Source of the DNA: JAMXLO01 sp963850535
GTDB taxonomy: Bacteria; Pseudomonadota; Alphaproteobacteria; Acetobacterales; Acetobacteraceae
Length of the DNA stretch: 64,000 nucleotides
Direction: 5' to 3'
Assembly (NCBI GenBank): GCA_963850535.1
Contig: CAWKMC010000044.1
Coordinates: forward strand, 1-64,000
Below the pieces are notes generated by a model. That model was not told the DNA's origin and did not search any database. It saw nothing but the letters and a program-made list of their open reading frames with translations. The translations under genes were made by a program, and so were the position numbers. Within the stretch, counting starts at the first letter, position 1. Each line of letters starts with the position of its first letter. Positions 1 to 9,843 of this stretch are shown here, in pieces.

Positions 1-2754
1 CTCGCCGATCCAGTGATCGGGAAGGGGGCGTGGCCTACAGCGCCAAGGATACCAATTGAGGCTAAGGGTAGCAATGACCTCAACCAGGCCCAGAGCCGCG
101 CCTATCGAAATGCCCTCGAAGCTGCGATTACGTTCATTTGGGGACCGCCGGGCTGCGGCAAGGCCAGACGTTGGGTGAGATCGCGCGGTCACCCTTTGAA
201 GCCGATAAGAGAGTCTTGATTTGCTCCAACACGAACAGAGCTGTTGATCAAGGTCTCTATCAGCTCTGCAAGGGTTTGGGCCCTGAGCACAGAGCCATGC
301 AGGAAGGCAATATCGTCCGTTTGGGTCGCATCGCCGATGACAAGCTGGAGAGGGAATACCGCCAGTTTGTGACAGTTGATGGAATTGTAGAGCGTCGTTC
401 CGCCGAGCTAAGTGCGGAAAAGCAGCGTCTTCAGGACCGGGTCGAGCGGCTTGATGCAGCCACCAAGCAGGCGCGTCCGATCCTTGCCGAGTTCGAGGCC
501 TTTGATCAATCTGAACACCTTATCGCGGCGCAGCAGGAACAGGTAAACCAACTCCCCGTGACTGTCAGGCAGCAAAGGCACAAATGGCACGCAACGCCCT
601 CCGAGCGGACGAGCTTACTGAGGAACTTGCGCGCCGCAATTCAGCATTCTTTAAGTTCCTTCGACGCAAGGAGACGCGAAATCCCGGAGGATATCCAACG
701 CAACGTAACCGAGCGAATTGCAGTCAGATTCTAGCCTCGAGGGTATTCGGATCGATATCCGCCATGCGTCAGTTGTCGACGCGCTCAGCGCGATCACGAC
801 ATGCGACAAAAGGCGTTGGCTGGCAAGGATAGAGCAGCAGCGGCGACGATCGTGGCCCGGACGCAAGAAGAGCGGCATGGCTTGGTTGCCGAGCTCCGCG
901 AAATTGATGCAGCGATAAATGCGATTCGTAACTCGGTACTTCGAGACGCTCGAATAATTGGTGCGACGTGCGCCAAGACTTACTTGTCGCCGAAAGATAT
1001 TGGCCATGCTGATCTCGTCATCATTGACGAGGCCTCTATGGTCCTTCTGCCGGTCGCTTGGTTCTCGGCGGGTCTTGCGCGAGAGCGTGTGGTCATCTCG
1101 GGTGATTTTCGGCGACTTTCGCCAGGTATATGACGCAGGAACAAGAAATCTTCGAGGCGCTCGTTCATAACTCATTCTCGGCGGCGGAGCTTACCGGTCT
1201 AGATGATCCGCGTCTCTTGATGTTAGATACTCAGTACCACATGCGCTCCGAAATCTGCAACCTGATTGCGGGTCCGATGTCCGACAACCGTCTGACGACG
1301 GCGCCAAATCGAAAATCATCACCTGCTCAGCCGCCGCCGATGCCATTCGATAGCTCCTTGACGGTCATCGATAGCTCCGACCTCTGGCCATTCGAAGGCC
1401 AAACCGTCTTTTATTCGCGCTTTAATATGCTTCATGCGTTGCTTTCCCGGAATTTTACGTGGCGCCTGCGAAAGAGTGGCGTAATTGAAACCAACCGAGA
1501 TCTCGGCATCTGCACCCCATATGCGGCACAGGCACGCTTGATTCAAAAACTCCTCGAAGGAGAAGGGCTTGATGAATATGTGCAGGCGGACGGTCCATAG
1601 ATCTAAGGAGCCGAGCGTCGATGATGCTCCTGGAAGTCCCGGAAAGCCACGGCGGCTCAAGGGTCATTGGACAGTTTGTGCAGGGACTGCCACCAGATGA
1701 GCTCGGTGCGCGCCTGATGAACGTTGCGGTGAGCCGAGCGCAAGAGCGTATTCTCGTCTTTGCTAACCTCACCTATCTGGACAAGCGCCTGCCGTCCTCA
1801 TCGCTCTTGAGAGGCGTCTTGTTCCAACATCCAGGAGAAGGGCAGGATCGCGTCCAGCCAGCAGGATTCTGGGCCTGCGCCCCGATTGAGAGTGACCTCG
1901 CTGGCCTCATTGGGAACATACCGTTCGACGAGGTCGCAGAAGGCTTGTGCATTTTTGATGAAGCACAGTTCGAACAGGGGTTGATGCGCGACATCCACGC
2001 GGCCCCGAAGAGCATTGTGCTGTTCTCAGGCTATATTACACCGGCGCGTGTCGGTAAGCTCGGAGACCTGTTACGTTGGAAAATCACCAATGGCGTGAAA
2101 GTTCGGTGTATCACTCGTCCTCCAAAAATGAATGGCTCCATTCCAGAGGCGGCCGGTCGCGCGGCAATCGAAATGCTGGAGGGGATCGGGGCTGTCGTCG
2201 ATTGCCGTGCGAGAATTCACCAAAAGGTCTGTTTGATCGATAATCGTATCGTTTGGTGGGGCTCGCTGAACGCATTAAGTCACATGTATCATGCTGATGA
2301 GACGATGACGCGAGTGGTGAATGATGGCTTCGCACAGGTCGTGATAGCCCACATGTCTAAGCGTCCCATCTCGGTCGAGAAAGCGGCAACAGGCGCCGCG
2401 GACGCCGGAACCCTTCCTGTCGGACTGCGGCACCCGGACGGTCTTTGTCGATGGATCACGAGGTCAGGATTCGTTCTTTTATTGCGAGGCCGATTGTGGT
2501 TGGCGTCAGGGCAACAAACCACCAGGAGGCCGATACCAGACGTCGCGACACGGCGTCCTGAATTCTGCGGATTTGCCGAAGAAGGCCCCATTTGTCCAAG
2601 TTGTGGCGGCGAAACTCGCCTACGGCACGGACCTTACGGAGTACTCTATAGCTGTGCACGTTATCCTGCGTGCGACGGGAAAGTACCATTGCCAAAGACC
2701 AGGCCACTAGCCAAGCGATCGCCAGGACCGAGGGCGGCTGGGAGGTCAAACTAG
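1..2754 (+). pseudogene. SF1 helicase - PLD nuclease - zinc ribbon protein (Mokosh type II-like), partial and frameshifted
   Basis: The reading frame is already open at base 1, so the 5' end lies outside. Read across several frame changes, one protein emerges: Walker A GPPGCGK (near 143), a helicase Walker B region IIDEAS (near 1023) followed by SGDFRQLSP, then a Q-Y-H-M-R-S-E segment near 1230, a late helicase motif VAVSRAQERI (near 1726), a phospholipase-D HKD-like motif IHQKVCLIDN...GSLNALS (near 2214-2280), and two C-terminal zinc ribbons (near 2428-2510 in a shifted frame, and CPSCGG...C-x5-C at 2590-2670), the second like topoisomerase I zinc fingers. A helicase of the COG1112 type fused to PLD is the architecture described for Mokosh type II. 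At least seven indels break it. Function in phage defence is inference; it could be another repair helicase. Confidence 0.6.
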
Positions 2755-3157
2755 TCTAGCCCACTAAGCGGATGGCAAATCAGTTCCCATTCTCGCCGAA
2801 ATAGCGCGTCTGGCAGATCACCCGCTGGAGGGGCCAAACGCGGTGTTACGGCGATGGACTGTAGTCCGCTCGCCACCCAAAGCAGCTGCTCGAAAACGAA
2901 CTGACCCAGAGTGGGTTGCCGGGGGTGGAGAAACCGCCCTGGCAACCCGTTAAAACGTCTGTGCAGAGGTCCTGGATCCCCGGGCAACGCTGCCACCCCA
3001 CCAGCCCAGTGAGTGGGACGCGGCAATCGGCTTAGCCGGTTTTCGCCCGGAACCTGTGTATTGCATTGCACCATCAACGGTTTTAGCGGCACCGGAGCTT
3101 GCAGGAGCCAAGCCCCCGACGCTACCTCTGGTTCTTGCCGCAATCCGGGGACCCTCC
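2755..3157. other. intergenic stretch upstream of pdhA, no gene recognised
   Basis: About 400 bases between the helicase-PLD remnant and pdhA. I see no convincing gene on either strand; the long minus-strand ORF here has no recognisable motif and unnatural composition. It presumably carries the promoter and leader of the pyruvate dehydrogenase operon, but I cannot point to a convincing -35/-10 pair. Confidence 0.4.
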
Positions 3158-4171
3158 ATGGCAACTGCAGCCGAAACGAGGAAGCGCACTGGCAAGAGCC
3201 GCGATTCCTCACTCGACCAGCAACGTCTGTTGCAAGCGTATCGCGACATGCTGCTGATCCGCCGCTTTGAGGAGAGGGCGGGGCAGCTCTACGGGATGGG
3301 CCTGATCGGCGGCTTCTGCCATCTGTATATCGGCCAGGAAGCCGTCGTCGTCGGCATGCAGCTGGCGCTATCGGACGGCGACCAGGTCATCACATCCTAC
3401 CGCGACCACGGTCACATGCTGGCGACCGGCATGGATCCGCGCGGCGTCATGGCGGAATTGACCGGTCGATCGGGGGGCTACTCGCACGGCAAGGGCGGCT
3501 CCATGCACATGTTCAGCAAAGAGAAGAATTTCTTCGGTGGACACGGCATCGTTGGCGCCCAGGTGAGCCTGGGAACCGGCCTCGCATTCAGCAACTGGTA
3601 TCGCGGCAACGACCGCGTCGGGGTGACGTATTTCGGTGAAGGCGCTTCAAGTCAGGGGCAGGTGTTCGAAAGCTTCAATCTCGCCGCACTCATGAAGCTG
3701 CCGGCGGTGTACGTGATCGAGAACAACAAGTATGGCATGGGCACGCATGTCGAGCGGGCGTCTGCCTCACGCGACCTGTCAAAGAACGGCGCGCCCTGGG
3801 GCATTCCCGGCATCCAGGCCGACGGCATGGATGTGGTTGCGATGAAGGAGGCCGGTGATGAAGCGGTGGCGCATTGCCGTGCCGGCAAGGGACCGTTCCT
3901 GATCGAAGCCAAGACCTATCGCTATCGTGGTCATTCGATGTCCGATCCCGCGCGTTATCGCACGCGCGAGGAGATTCAGAACATGCGCACGCAGCATGAT
4001 CCGATCGATGGCGCACGACATCGCCTGGAAGCACTGGGCGTCGAGGCAGCCGTGCTCAAGCAGATCGATGATGAGGTGAAGGCGCAGGTGCAGGAGGCAG
4101 CCGACTTTGCCCAGAGCAGTCCGGAACCAGCCGAACGCGAGCTGTGGACCGACGTGCTGGTGGAGGGCTGA
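3158..4171 (+). CDS. pdhA: pyruvate dehydrogenase E1 component, alpha subunit
   Basis: Thiamine-diphosphate-dependent decarboxylation of pyruvate, forming the E1 heterotetramer with the next gene's product in the cytoplasm. The thiamine diphosphate motif starts GEGASSQGQVFESFN and ends ENNKYGMGT; the conserved loop YRYRGHSMSDP follows. Length 337 residues is normal for the family. The frame is open further upstream to 3056, but the ATG at 3158 gives a usual N-terminus, a short Lys/Arg-rich lead before the conserved LLQAYRDMLLIRRFEE. First gene of pdhA-pdhB-pdhC-(GNAT)-lpd; pdhB starts 3 bases after the stop, so the two are surely co-transcribed. Confidence 0.95.
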   Translation: MATAAETRKRTGKSRDSSLDQQRLLQAYRDMLLIRRFEERAGQLYGMGLIGGFCHLYIGQEAVVVGMQLALSDGDQVITSYRDHGHMLATGMDPRGVMAELTGRSGGYSHGKGGSMHMFSKEKNFFGGHGIVGAQVSLGTGLAFSNWYRGNDRVGVTYFGEGASSQGQVFESFNLAALMKLPAVYVIENNKYGMGTHVERASASRDLSKNGAPWGIPGIQADGMDVVAMKEAGDEAVAHCRAGKGPFLIEAKTYRYRGHSMSDPARYRTREEIQNMRTQHDPIDGARHRLEALGVEAAVLKQIDDEVKAQVQEAADFAQSSPEPAERELWTDVLVEG

Positions 4172-4174
4172 GCG

Positions 4175-5581
4175 ATGTCCACCCAGATCCTGATGCCGGC
4201 GCTTTCGCCGACGATGACCGAAGGCAAGCTGTCGCGCTGGCTCAAGCATGTCGGCGATGAGGTGCACGCCGGCGATGTCATCGCCGAAATAGAGACCGAC
4301 AAGGCGACGATGGAGGTCGAGGCGGTTGATGAAGGCAAGCTGGCGCAGATCCTGGTCGACGAAGGAACTGACGGCGTTGCGGTGAACACACCAATTGCCG
4401 TTCTGGCGGCCAACGGCGAAGACCCCCGGGTCGATAGCCCGGCGGCAGGCAAGAGCGCGGCGCCACCGCCGAAGCGCGAAGCGCCTGTCGCGCCTAAAGC
4501 TGCCGCCGAAGCAGAGGACAGCAAAGCGATTGCCGAGCGTGGCGCGCAGGGTCAGCGCAAGCCTGCCGTCGAAGCGGCACCAGCGCCGGAGAAGGATTGG
4601 GGTCCCAGCAAACCGATCACGGTGCGCGAAGCTCTGCGCGATGCGATGGCGCTGGAACTGCGGCGCGACGACAAGGTGTTCCTGATCGGTGAGGAGGTCG
4701 CGCAGTACCAGGGTGCCTACAAGATCAGCCAGGGACTGCTGGACGAGTTTGGTCCCAAGCGGGTGATCGATACACCGATCACCGAGCACGGCTTTACCGG
4801 CATGGCGGTCGGTGCGGCGCTGAACGGATTGAAGCCGGTCGTCGAGTTCATGACCTTCAACTTCGCCATGCAGGCGATGGATCAGATCATCAACTCGGCG
4901 GCGAAGACACTGTACATGTCAGGCGGCCAGATGGGCTGCCCGATCGTGTTCCGCGGCCCCAATGGCGCGGCCGCGCGCGTCGCCGCGCAGCACTCGCAGT
5001 GCTATGCGAGCTGGTATGCGCATGTGCCCGGCCTCAAGGTGGTGGCACCGTGGTCGTCAGCCGATGCGAAGGGACTGCTGCGCGCGGCAATCCGCGATCC
5101 CAATCCGGTCATCATGCTGGAGAACGAAATCCTCTACGGCCAGACCTTCGATTGTCCAACGGACGAGGAATTCATCGTGCCGCTCGGCCGCGCCAAAATC
5201 GAGCGCGCCGGCCAGCACGTGACCATTGTTGCCTTCAGCATCATGGTCGGTGTGGCCTTGAAGGCGGCGCAGGCGCTGGCGGAACAGGGCATCGAAGCGG
5301 AGGTGATCAATCTGCGTTCGCTGCGCCCGTTCGACACCGCGACCTTGATCGAGAGCGTAAAGAAGACCAATCGCATCGTATCAGTGGAGGAAGGCTGGCC
5401 GTTCGCCGGCATCGGCGCTGAAGTGGCCATGCAGGTGATCGAACACGCGTTCGACTGGCTCGATGCGCCGCCGGTCCGTGTGCATGGCCTTGATGTGCCA
5501 CTGCCTTATGCCGCCAATCTGGAAAAGCTCGCACTGCCGCAGCCCGAATGGGTGGTCGATGCGGTGAAGAAGATCGTCTGA
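4175..5581 (+). CDS. pdhB: pyruvate dehydrogenase E1 component, beta subunit with N-terminal lipoyl domain
   Basis: Partner of PdhA in the E1 enzyme. Residues 1-80 form a lipoyl domain with the modification lysine in ETDKATMEVEAV (Lys43), followed by a Pro/Ala/Lys-rich linker to about residue 145, then the transketolase-like pyrimidine-binding domain (starting ITVREALRDAMALE) and the C-terminal transketolase domain. A lipoyl domain on E1-beta is typical of alphaproteobacteria. The lipoyl domain is nearly identical to that of PdhC next door, so the two may have exchanged sequence. 468 residues, uninterrupted, 12 bases before pdhC. Confidence 0.95.
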   Translation: MSTQILMPALSPTMTEGKLSRWLKHVGDEVHAGDVIAEIETDKATMEVEAVDEGKLAQILVDEGTDGVAVNTPIAVLAANGEDPRVDSPAAGKSAAPPPKREAPVAPKAAAEAEDSKAIAERGAQGQRKPAVEAAPAPEKDWGPSKPITVREALRDAMALELRRDDKVFLIGEEVAQYQGAYKISQGLLDEFGPKRVIDTPITEHGFTGMAVGAALNGLKPVVEFMTFNFAMQAMDQIINSAAKTLYMSGGQMGCPIVFRGPNGAAARVAAQHSQCYASWYAHVPGLKVVAPWSSADAKGLLRAAIRDPNPVIMLENEILYGQTFDCPTDEEFIVPLGRAKIERAGQHVTIVAFSIMVGVALKAAQALAEQGIEAEVINLRSLRPFDTATLIESVKKTNRIVSVEEGWPFAGIGAEVAMQVIEHAFDWLDAPPVRVHGLDVPLPYAANLEKLALPQPEWVVDAVKKIV

Positions 5582-5593
5582 GGGGAACGGCAC

Positions 5594-6883
5594 ATGGCGA
5601 CCAACATCCTGATGCCGGCGCTCTCGCCGACGATGACCGAAGGCACGTTGTCGCGCTGGCTGAAGAAGGAAGGCGAGAACGTGCACGCCGGCGACGTGAT
5701 CGCCGAGATCGAAACCGACAAAGCCACGATGGAGGTGGAAGCGGTCGACGAAGGCGTTCTGGGGAAGATCCTGATTGCCGACGGTACGGAGAACGTGAAG
5801 GTCAATGAGCCAATCGCGATACTTGTCGATGAGGGCGAAGCAGTACCCGCGCCCGCGCCCGCGTCGGCGCCTCGGCCAGCCGCTGCACCACCGGCTTCGC
5901 CCAAGCCGTCAACGGCAGCCGGTGCAGAGCCGCCAAAGACCACGCCACAGGCCGGCAACGGCCATGATGCCGGTGGTGAGCGAATTTTCGTCTCACCCTT
6001 GGCACGACGAATGGCGAAACAGGCTGGCCTCGATCTCGCAACACTGAAGGGCACTGGCCCGAACGGCCGCATCGTCAAGGTGGACATCGAGGCGGCGCTG
6101 CAGAAGCCAGCCTCGGCTGCGCCGCAGCCCACCGCCGCGGCCGCTGGACCGGCACCGGCGCTGCGCCCTTCGGTGCCGGTAACCGCGCCGCACCGGCTCG
6201 TGCCGCACAGCTCGATGCGGAAGGTGATCGCGCGTCGGCTGACCGAGGCCAAGTCGACGATCCCGCACTTTTATGTGTCGATGGATGTGGAGATCGATGC
6301 GCTGATCAGGCTGCTGAGCGATCTCAACGCGAAATCGCCAAAGGACGGGCCAGATACCTATCTTATCACCATCAATGACATGGTGATCAAAGCAAGCGCC
6401 GCCACCCTGCGTCGTGTCCCGACCGTGAATGCCGCCTGGACGGATGATGGGATGGCATTGTTCGATGACGTGGACATCAGCGTCGCAGTGGCAATTCCCG
6501 ATGGCCTGATCACGCCGATCATCCGGCGCGCCGATCAGAAGGGACTTGCGACCATCAGCCGCGAGATGAAGGACCTTGCCGGCCGCGCCCGCGAAGGCAA
6601 GTTGAAGCCCGAGGAGTTCCAGGGCGGCGGCTTCTCCATCTCCAACATGGGCATGTTCGGCGTCAGCGAGTTCGCCGCCATCATCAACCCGCCCCAGTCC
6701 GCGATCCTGGCGGTGGCTGCAGGGCAGAAGCGGCCGGTGGTGAAGAATGATTCGCTGGCGGTTGCGACGGTCATGACATGCACGCTGAGTGTCGATCACC
6801 GCGTGGTTGATGGTGCACTGGGCGCGCGCTGGCTGCGCGAGTTCAAGCGCATCGTCGAGGACCCGCTGAGCCTCTTACTGTGA
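5594..6883 (+). CDS. pdhC: pyruvate dehydrogenase E2, dihydrolipoamide acetyltransferase
   Basis: Core of the complex: transfers the acetyl group from lipoamide to CoA. Order of parts: lipoyl domain (Lys43 in ETDKATMEVEAV), Pro/Ala linker, peripheral subunit-binding domain (FVSPLARRMAKQAGLDL, near residue 136), second linker, then the catalytic domain ending with the active-site motif DHRVVDGALGARWL near the C-terminus, with the catalytic His in DHR and Asp in VDG. 429 residues, one lipoyl domain, as in other alphaproteobacteria. Followed by a palindromic repeat and then the GNAT gene. Confidence 0.96.
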   Translation: MATNILMPALSPTMTEGTLSRWLKKEGENVHAGDVIAEIETDKATMEVEAVDEGVLGKILIADGTENVKVNEPIAILVDEGEAVPAPAPASAPRPAAAPPASPKPSTAAGAEPPKTTPQAGNGHDAGGERIFVSPLARRMAKQAGLDLATLKGTGPNGRIVKVDIEAALQKPASAAPQPTAAAAGPAPALRPSVPVTAPHRLVPHSSMRKVIARRLTEAKSTIPHFYVSMDVEIDALIRLLSDLNAKSPKDGPDTYLITINDMVIKASAATLRRVPTVNAAWTDDGMALFDDVDISVAVAIPDGLITPIIRRADQKGLATISREMKDLAGRAREGKLKPEEFQGGGFSISNMGMFGVSEFAAIINPPQSAILAVAAGQKRPVVKNDSLAVATVMTCTLSVDHRVVDGALGARWLREFKRIVEDPLSLLL

Positions 6884-6902
6884 CGCAGCACGCGCAAAAG
6901 CA

Positions 6903-6941
6903 CTCCCCCTCCCCTTGCGGGAGGGGGCTGGGGGAGGGGGC
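6903..6941. repeat. C/G-run palindromic repeat, copy 1
   Basis: A C-rich run, the core TTGCGGGAGGGGG, and G-rich runs, able to fold into a strong hairpin. Same family as copies near 35705, 35762, 56359 and 57281. This copy lies between pdhC and the GNAT gene, where the hairpin could damp read-through or stabilise the upstream mRNA end. Confidence 0.8.
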
Positions 6942-6950
6942 TGTGCCATC

Positions 6951-7442
6951 GTGACCGTCACCCTCCGCCCCACCACCACAGCCGACATCCCCACACTGCA
7001 TCGCCTGATGCGAGACTTCGCGGCGTACGAAAAGCTGGAGCACCGCTTCAAGATTACCGAAGCAGGCCTGTATGACGCATTGTTCGGTGACAGACCGGCA
7101 CTTGAATCAATCTTGGCCGAGATCGAAGCCACACCGGTTGGCTTCGCCCTGTGGTTCATGACCTTCGGCACGTTCTCCGGCCGCCGGGGCCTGTTCGTCG
7201 AGGACATCTATATTGAACCGGCCCATCGTGGCCGCGGCATCGGCCTGGCGCTGTTCCGCCACATGGCACGCATTGCGGTACAGCGCGACTGCATCGACAT
7301 GCAGTGGAACGTGCTGGACTGGAACACTCCGGCCATCAACTTCTATGGCCGCATCGGCGCGCAACCGGTGCGCGGCTGGATCCCGCAGCAACTCAGCGGT
7401 CAGGCTTTGACGGCCCTGGCTGAAGGAGCAGGCAATGGCTGA
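6951..7442 (+). CDS. GNAT family N-acetyltransferase
   Basis: A small acetyltransferase of the GCN5 fold, about 163 residues. The acetyl-CoA loop is visible as EDIYIEPAHRGRGIGLALF, with the R-G-x-G-x-A/G core, preceded by the beta strand GFALWFMTF and followed by MQWNVLDWNTPAINFYGRIGA. The GTG at 6951 is chosen because the longer frame back to 6915 only encodes glycine-rich residues from the palindromic repeat. Its stop overlaps the start of lpd by 8 bases, so it is translationally linked to the pyruvate dehydrogenase operon. Substrate unknown; similar genes resemble diamine or amino-acid acetyltransferases. Confidence 0.85.
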   Translation: MTVTLRPTTTADIPTLHRLMRDFAAYEKLEHRFKITEAGLYDALFGDRPALESILAEIEATPVGFALWFMTFGTFSGRRGLFVEDIYIEPAHRGRGIGLALFRHMARIAVQRDCIDMQWNVLDWNTPAINFYGRIGAQPVRGWIPQQLSGQALTALAEGAGNG

Positions 7443-8835
7443 TCAAAGCTTCGATTGCGTGGTCGTCGGGGGCGGCCCTGGCGGCTATGTCGCCGCGATC
7501 CGCGCCGCACAACTCGGCATGAAGACCGCAGTGGTGGAACGCGAACACCTGGGCGGCATCTGCCTCAACTGGGGCTGCATTCCGACCAAGGCGTTGCTGC
7601 GCACGTCCGAGATCAACCACCTGCTGCACCATCTGCCCGATTTCGGTTTTTCTCCCGTCGAGTCAAAGTTTGAGATCGACAAGGTAGTGAAGCGCTCGCG
7701 CGCCGTCGCAAAGCAGTTGTCACAGGGCGTCGGTTATCTGCTGCGCAAGCACAAGGTTACGGTGTTCGATGGCACCGGCAAGCTCGCAGGCAAGCAGACG
7801 CTCGCGGTGGAAAAGGACGGCAAGGATATTGCGACACTGACCTCGCCGCACATCATCCTGGCGACAGGCGCGCGTGCCCGCGAGCTTCCAGGCCTGGAGG
7901 CGGACGGCAAGCTGGTCTGGACCTATAAGCAGGCGATGGTGCCGACTTCGATGCCGAAGTCGCTGCTGGTGATCGGTTCCGGCGCGATCGGCATCGAGTT
8001 CGCCAGCTTCTATCGCAACATGGGAGCCGAGGTGACGGTGGTGGAAGTGCTCCCTCGGATTCTACCCGTCGAGGACGAGGAGATTTCCGCCTTCGCGCAC
8101 AAGGCATTCGAGAAGCAGGGCATCCGCATCATGGTCGGCGCGAACGTCAAGGGCGCGAAGAAGGGCCGCGACAACGTCACCGTGTCCGTGGAGGCAAGAG
8201 GCAAGGGCCAGGACGTCACGGTCGATCGCGTCATCTCCGCCGTGGGCATCGTCGGCAACGTGGAGGAGATCGGTCTGGACGGCACCGGCGTGAAGGTGGA
8301 GCGCACGCACGTGGTGGTCGACGAATACTGCCGCACCGGTGAGCCCGGCGTGTATGCGATCGGCGACCTCGTCGGTCCGCCATGGCTCGCACACAAGGCG
8401 AGCCACGAGGGTGTGCTCTGCGTGGAAAAAATTGCCGGACGGAACGACGTGCATCCGCTGGATGTGACCAACGTGCCCGGGTGCACGTACTGCCGCCCGC
8501 AGGTGGCCTCGGTGGGCCTGACCGAGGCGCGCGCCAAGGAGATGGGCCACGAGGTGAAGGTCGGGCACTTCCCGTTCATCGGCAACGGCAAGGCGATCGC
8601 GATGGGCGAGCCGGAAGGCATGGTGAAAACGGTGTTCGACGCCAAGACCGGCGAACTGCTTGGCGCACATATGGTGGGCGCCGAGGTGACCGAGATGATC
8701 CAGGGTTTCGTCGTGGCACGGACCCTGGAAAGCACCGAGGCGGAGCTGATGGAGACGATCTTCCCGCATCCGACTGTGTCCGAGACGATGCACGAGGCGG
8801 TACTGGATGCGTACGGTCGCGTCATCCATATCTGA
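7435..8835 (+). CDS. lpd: dihydrolipoyl dehydrogenase (E3)
   Basis: FAD enzyme that reoxidises the lipoyl groups of the pyruvate dehydrogenase complex and makes NADH. FAD-binding GGGPGGYVAAIRAAQLG lies near the N-terminus, the redox-active disulfide in GGICLNWGCIPTKALL (C-x4-C), the NAD-binding GSGAIGIEFASFYRNMG near residue 182, and the C-terminal active-site HPTVSETMHEAV. 466 residues, complete, as expected. Position at the end of the pdh operon marks it as the E3 of this complex, though it may also serve other 2-oxoacid dehydrogenases. Confidence 0.96.
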   Translation: MADQSFDCVVVGGGPGGYVAAIRAAQLGMKTAVVEREHLGGICLNWGCIPTKALLRTSEINHLLHHLPDFGFSPVESKFEIDKVVKRSRAVAKQLSQGVGYLLRKHKVTVFDGTGKLAGKQTLAVEKDGKDIATLTSPHIILATGARARELPGLEADGKLVWTYKQAMVPTSMPKSLLVIGSGAIGIEFASFYRNMGAEVTVVEVLPRILPVEDEEISAFAHKAFEKQGIRIMVGANVKGAKKGRDNVTVSVEARGKGQDVTVDRVISAVGIVGNVEEIGLDGTGVKVERTHVVVDEYCRTGEPGVYAIGDLVGPPWLAHKASHEGVLCVEKIAGRNDVHPLDVTNVPGCTYCRPQVASVGLTEARAKEMGHEVKVGHFPFIGNGKAIAMGEPEGMVKTVFDAKTGELLGAHMVGAEVTEMIQGFVVARTLESTEAELMETIFPHPTVSETMHEAVLDAYGRVIHI

Positions 8836-9016
8836 CCATCTAACCGCGCGAGACCCATACCGGATGGGATTGCAGCGTTCTCATAAAGACAGCCGGCATT
8901 GACAATCAGCCCCTCGTTCATCACCTTCCGGCGCAAGGGGCTGACCGCGATCGCCCCGTGAGGCTTCGGCCGAAGTATCGCGTCTCAGAACCTCCGCAGC
9001 GAGGAAGGGACGCTCC
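8836..9016. other. intergenic region between lpd and the chromate-type cluster
   Basis: About 180 bases. A TTGACA hexamer at about 8898 could be a -35 element for the following cluster, but no clear -10 follows at the right distance. GGAAGGGACG just before 9017 is a plausible ribosome binding site for the rhodanese-ChrB gene. Confidence 0.25.
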
Positions 9017-9843
9017 ATGGCCACGCCCGATACCATCAATGTCGCCCAGCTAGCCGGCTGGTCGGAACACCCGAAGCGCCGGTCATTGTCGATGTCCGCA
9101 TCGATACCGACCACGCCTCTGATCCACGCATGCTGCCGGCGAGCATCCGGCGCGATTACCGCACCGTATCATCCTGGGCCCAGGACTATGCTGGCCAATC
9201 CGTCGTCGTCGTCTGCCAGCGCGGGAAGAAACTCAGCCAGGGTGTCGCAGCCTGGCTGCGCCACGCCGGCGCGCGCGCCGAAAGCCTCGAAGGGGGTTTC
9301 GAAGCCTGGGTGAAGGCAAGCGGCCTGCTGGTGCGCCCCGATCATGTGCCGGACCGTGATCACGCAAGGACGCACCGTCTGGGTCACGCGCGCGCGGCCG
9401 AAGATCGATCGCATCGCCTGCCCTTGGCTGATCCGCCGCTTCATCGATCCGTCCGCCGTGTTTCTGTTTGTCGCGCCGCCCGAGGTCGCGGACGTGGCCG
9501 ATCGGTTTCATGCCACGCCGTTCGACATCGAAGGCATCTTCTGGAGCCATCGTGGCGAGCTCTGCACGTTCGATGTGATGGTCGAAGAATTCGGTCTGCA
9601 CTCCGAAGCACTCGATCGCCTCGCCGTTATCGTTCGCGCGGCGGATACCGCGCGTCTCGACCTCGCGCCGCAGGCGGCGGGTCTGCTTGCCGCGTCGCTT
9701 GGTCTTTCGCGCATGCATCGCAGACGATCTCGTGCAGCTCGAGGCAAGCCTTGCGCTTCTATGACGCGTTCTATCGCTGGTCGCGCGATGCGGTCGGCGA
9801 AGGCCATGACTGGCCGACGCCAACGGCGGGAGGTCGCTCATGA
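9017..9843 (+). CDS. chrB: rhodanese-like domain fused to ChrB-type chromate resistance domain (frameshifted)
   Basis: Read across frames: an N-terminal rhodanese-like domain with the active-site loop VVCQRGKKLSQGVAAWL (Cys near base 9215), then the ChrB C-terminal domain, recognisable from GRTVWVTRARPKIDRIACPW, followed by LIRRFIDP. In characterised systems ChrB senses chromate and controls ChrA. The rhodanese-ChrB fusion is a known arrangement. About four indels are needed: near 9058, 9362, 9720 and 9757. The stop overlaps the chrA start by four bases. The residues on each side of the breaks remain conserved, so I treat the gene as probably intact in the cell. Confidence 0.75.

Noticed and set aside
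2751..3212. Minus-strand ORF of 153 residues before pdhA
   Set aside because: No family motif, Pro/Leu/Arg-rich random look, and it overlaps the pdhA start.
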